From assembly GCA_030040115.1 (NCBI GenBank), contig JASHUH010000313.1:1-7526 (forward strand): DNA of 7,526 bases, given 5' to 3'. The stretch comes from Acidobacteriaceae bacterium. GTDB lineage: Bacteria; Acidobacteriota; Terriglobia; Terriglobales; Acidobacteriaceae. Below are positions 5,889-7,526 of this stretch, in pieces; position 1 is the first letter of the stretch, and each line of letters begins with the position of its first letter. The position numbers and the translations under genes were made by a program. The notes under the pieces are model-generated. The model saw only the letters and a list, made by a program, of their open reading frames with translations. It made no database searches and was not told the origin of the DNA.

Positions 5889-6124
5889 CCGTTCCCAGTG
5901 TATAGCCGTGCGCGTTTCGACATTCCCCGCGCACAGGTGTCCTTCCGCGCCAGACTGCGAGACTTGTCCGCCAGGCTCCTTCGCACCGCCGTTCAATCGA
6001 TGCTATCCGCCATCCAAACCGTGTCCAAGCGCATTCAGCGCGAATCGGTTCGGCTTCGTCACCGCCTCCGCTATGCTGGACTCAGGGCACAATCCCCCAA
6101 AACGGCGCTATTCATCGAAAACAA
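5889..6124. other. divergent ftsY-metH intergenic region
   Basis: These 236 bp must hold the promoters of both divergent genes. On the plus strand TATGCT (6072-6077) is a possible -10 for metH, but no convincing -35 lies 16-18 bp upstream. On the minus strand TATACA (5899-5904) is a possible -10 for ftsY, and would leave almost no leader. I see no cobalamin, SAM or SAH riboswitch, no tRNA and no strong hairpin. Confidence 0.3.
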
Positions 6125-7264
6125 ATGACAAACACCGGCCAAAGCACTCTCGGAAGACTCCTCGCGACCCGCATCGCTGTCCTTGACGGAGCCATGGGCA
6201 CCACCATCCGCACCTATGGCATGACCGAGGCCGACATTCGCGGCGAGCGCTTCCAGAACGCAGCCAAGGATCTGCTCAACAACGGCGACCTGTTCACGCT
6301 CACGCGCCCCGACATGATCGGCGACATCCACCGCCGGTTCCTAGAGGCCGGCGCCGACATCATCGAGACCAACACCTTTGGCGCCACCAGCATCGTCCAG
6401 AGCGAGTTCTTCGTCGATGATCCGCGCGAGCACGGAGGCCGCAAGGATCCCGCCTTCTATCAAAGCGTCATCGAGAACTCCTTTCTCAACGACCTGGCCT
6501 GGGAAGTCAACGAGCAGTCGGCGCGCCAGTGCCGCGATTGGGCCGATCGCGTGGCCAACGCGAGCGGCATTCCCCGTTTCGTCGCCGGCTCCATCGGCCC
6601 CTTAACCGTTTCGCTCTCCAACTCGCCCGACGCCGACGATCCCGGCTTTCGGGTTGTCACCTTCGACCAGGTCAAAGCCGCCTACGCGCACCAGGTGCGC
6701 GCCCTCATCGCCGGCGGTGTGGATGCGCTGCTCATCGAAACCATCTTCGACTCGCTGAACGCCAAGGCCGCGCTGGTGGCGATCCGTGACGTCTTCGACG
6801 AAGACGGCCTGACCCGCAATCGCAAGAAACTGCCGGTCATGATCTCGGCCGCCGTTGGCCGCGGTGGCGAAACTATGATCTCCGGCCAGACCGTCGAGGC
6901 CTTCTGGACCGCGGTCGAGCACGCCAAGCCGTTTTCCGTGGGTCTCAACTGCTCGCTTGGACCCGACCTCATGGCCCCGTTCTTGCGCGAGCTATCGGAA
7001 AAAGCCAACGCGGCCATTTCCTGCTATCCCAATGCCGGACTGCCCAACCCGCTCTCGCCCACCGGATTTGACCTCGGTCCCGACGACATGGCCCGGTCCC
7101 TGGGCGCGTTTGCCCGCGAAGGCCTCATCAACATCGCTGGCGGCTGCTGCGGCAACACCCCCGAACACATCGCGGCCATCGCCAAGGCAGTCGATGGCGC
7201 GCCTCCGCGCGTGCTCCCGGCGGCGTCCGAAACAGAATCTCCTCTCGTCGAGAGAACCGCATGA
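6125..7264 (+). CDS. metH: methionine synthase, homocysteine-binding subunit (split MetH, N part)
   Basis: This 379-residue protein corresponds to the first domain of cobalamin-dependent methionine synthase, which binds and activates homocysteine through zinc. Visible marks are DGAMGT (21-26), [20 protein letters not shown] (59-78), ETNTFGATS (81-89), and the zinc cysteines Cys276 in GLNCSLG and Cys341-Cys342 in [10 protein letters not shown]. All three ligands are present. Compared with E. coli MetH there is an extra segment of about 25 residues after the TNTF helix (about 97-122, [16 protein letters not shown]...). The product ends at about 379 residues, shortly after the barrel. Its TGA overlaps the ATG of the next gene, which supplies the pterin domain, so the two chains should act together in transferring a methyl group from methyltetrahydrofolate through cobalamin to homocysteine. 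A betaine-homocysteine-type methyltransferase role is excluded by this context rather than by sequence. No Shine-Dalgarno sequence is visible before the ATG at 6125. Confidence 0.93.
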   Translation: MTNTGQSTLGRLLATRIAVLDGAMGTTIRTYGMTEADIRGERFQNAAKDLLNNGDLFTLTRPDMIGDIHRRFLEAGADIIETNTFGATSIVQSEFFVDDPREHGGRKDPAFYQSVIENSFLNDLAWEVNEQSARQCRDWADRVANASGIPRFVAGSIGPLTVSLSNSPDADDPGFRVVTFDQVKAAYAHQVRALIAGGVDALLIETIFDSLNAKAALVAIRDVFDEDGLTRNRKKLPVMISAAVGRGGETMISGQTVEAFWTAVEHAKPFSVGLNCSLGPDLMAPFLRELSEKANAAISCYPNAGLPNPLSPTGFDLGPDDMARSLGAFAREGLINIAGGCCGNTPEHIAAIAKAVDGAPPRVLPAASETESPLVERTA

Positions 7265-7526
7265 GCGCGACCGCAGCCATCGCCCTCGAAACCAGGCCGC
7301 TTCGCCTCTCGGGCTCGCAGCCGTTCACGCAGCAGCCCGGCGTCTTCATGGTCATCGGTGAGCGCACCAACGTGGCCGGTTCGCCCAAATTCGCCAAGCT
7401 GGTCAAGGAAGGCAAATTCGAAGAAGCCGTCGGCGTGGCCCGGCAACAAGTGGAGAACGGCGCCAACGTCCTCGACATCTGCATGGACGAGGGCATGATC
7501 GATGGCGTCGCCGCCATGACCCGCTA
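7261..7526 (+). CDS. metH: methionine synthase, pterin-binding part (split MetH, C part), 3' end outside window
   Basis: The gene starts at ATG 7261, overlapping the preceding stop as ATGA, an arrangement typical of translational coupling. The 88 codons visible begin with a short leader (residues 1-28), then FMVIGERTN (29-37), the hallmark of the methyltetrahydrofolate-binding domain of MetH, followed by [20 protein letters not shown] (44-63) and [17 protein letters not shown] (66-82), which match the first strands and helices of that TIM barrel. The remaining pterin, cobalamin and probably reactivation domains should follow beyond the window. A stand-alone dihydropteroate synthase or corrinoid methyltransferase is the alternative, but the GERTN and MDEGM motifs and the linkage to the N-terminal part make MetH much more likely. 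Confidence 0.9.
   Translation, partial: MSATAAIALETRPLRLSGSQPFTQQPGVFMVIGERTNVAGSPKFAKLVKEGKFEEAVGVARQQVENGANVLDICMDEGMIDGVAAMTR

Noticed and set aside
5889..6124. Cobalamin or SAM/SAH riboswitch upstream of metH
   Set aside because: I found no conserved B12-box or riboswitch-like stem arrangement in this short region.
1..7526. CRISPR array, tRNA, rRNA, insertion sequence or integrase
   Set aside because: No spaced direct repeats, cloverleaf, rRNA segment, transposase motif or terminal inverted repeats were seen. The only tandem repeat is the 7-bp array.

Overview
The window is a GC-rich chromosomal piece, most likely from an Acidobacteriota bacterium or a close relative. That is an inference, not a measurement. 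It rests on a methionine synthase split into two overlapping genes, a SelA-like PLP enzyme, and a degenerate heptanucleotide repeat (consensus RYCACTG). Conserved housekeeping genes flank a short accessory stretch in the middle (about 2.4-4.9 kb).

Left part (1-2373): the 3' end of a SelA-like PLP-dependent gene runs rightward and converges with ribD, the bifunctional riboflavin deaminase/reductase, which runs leftward. A seven-copy 7-bp tandem repeat lies between them and supplies the last codons and stop of ribD.

Middle part (2431-4848, all rightward): a HigBA-type toxin-antitoxin operon starts with a good sigma70-like promoter that carries a perfect 12-bp palindrome in its spacer. The toxin frame is full length but has no ATG, GTG or TTG start; ACG stands where the start is expected. 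Directly after the antitoxin lies a frame-broken remnant that looks like the C-terminal end of a GH29 alpha-L-fucosidase. Then come a predicted four-helix membrane protein with its own promoter and strong ribosome binding site, and a 195-residue conserved protein of unknown function. The last two use AT-richer codons (several ATA) than the flanking genes, which fits acquired DNA.

Right part (4890-7526): ftsY, the signal recognition particle receptor GTPase, runs leftward and converges with the accessory genes. It is divergent from a two-gene metH locus. The first metH gene carries the zinc-dependent homocysteine-methyltransferase domain. It overlaps by 4 bp (ATGA) the second gene, which starts with the pterin (methyltetrahydrofolate) domain and runs off the window.

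The most notable points are the start-less higB with its operator/promoter arrangement, the fucosidase relic abutting higA, the repeat that ends ribD, and the uncharacterised membrane protein/195-aa pair. Nothing here is clearly a new multi-gene system; that pair is the only candidate and the evidence for it is thin.
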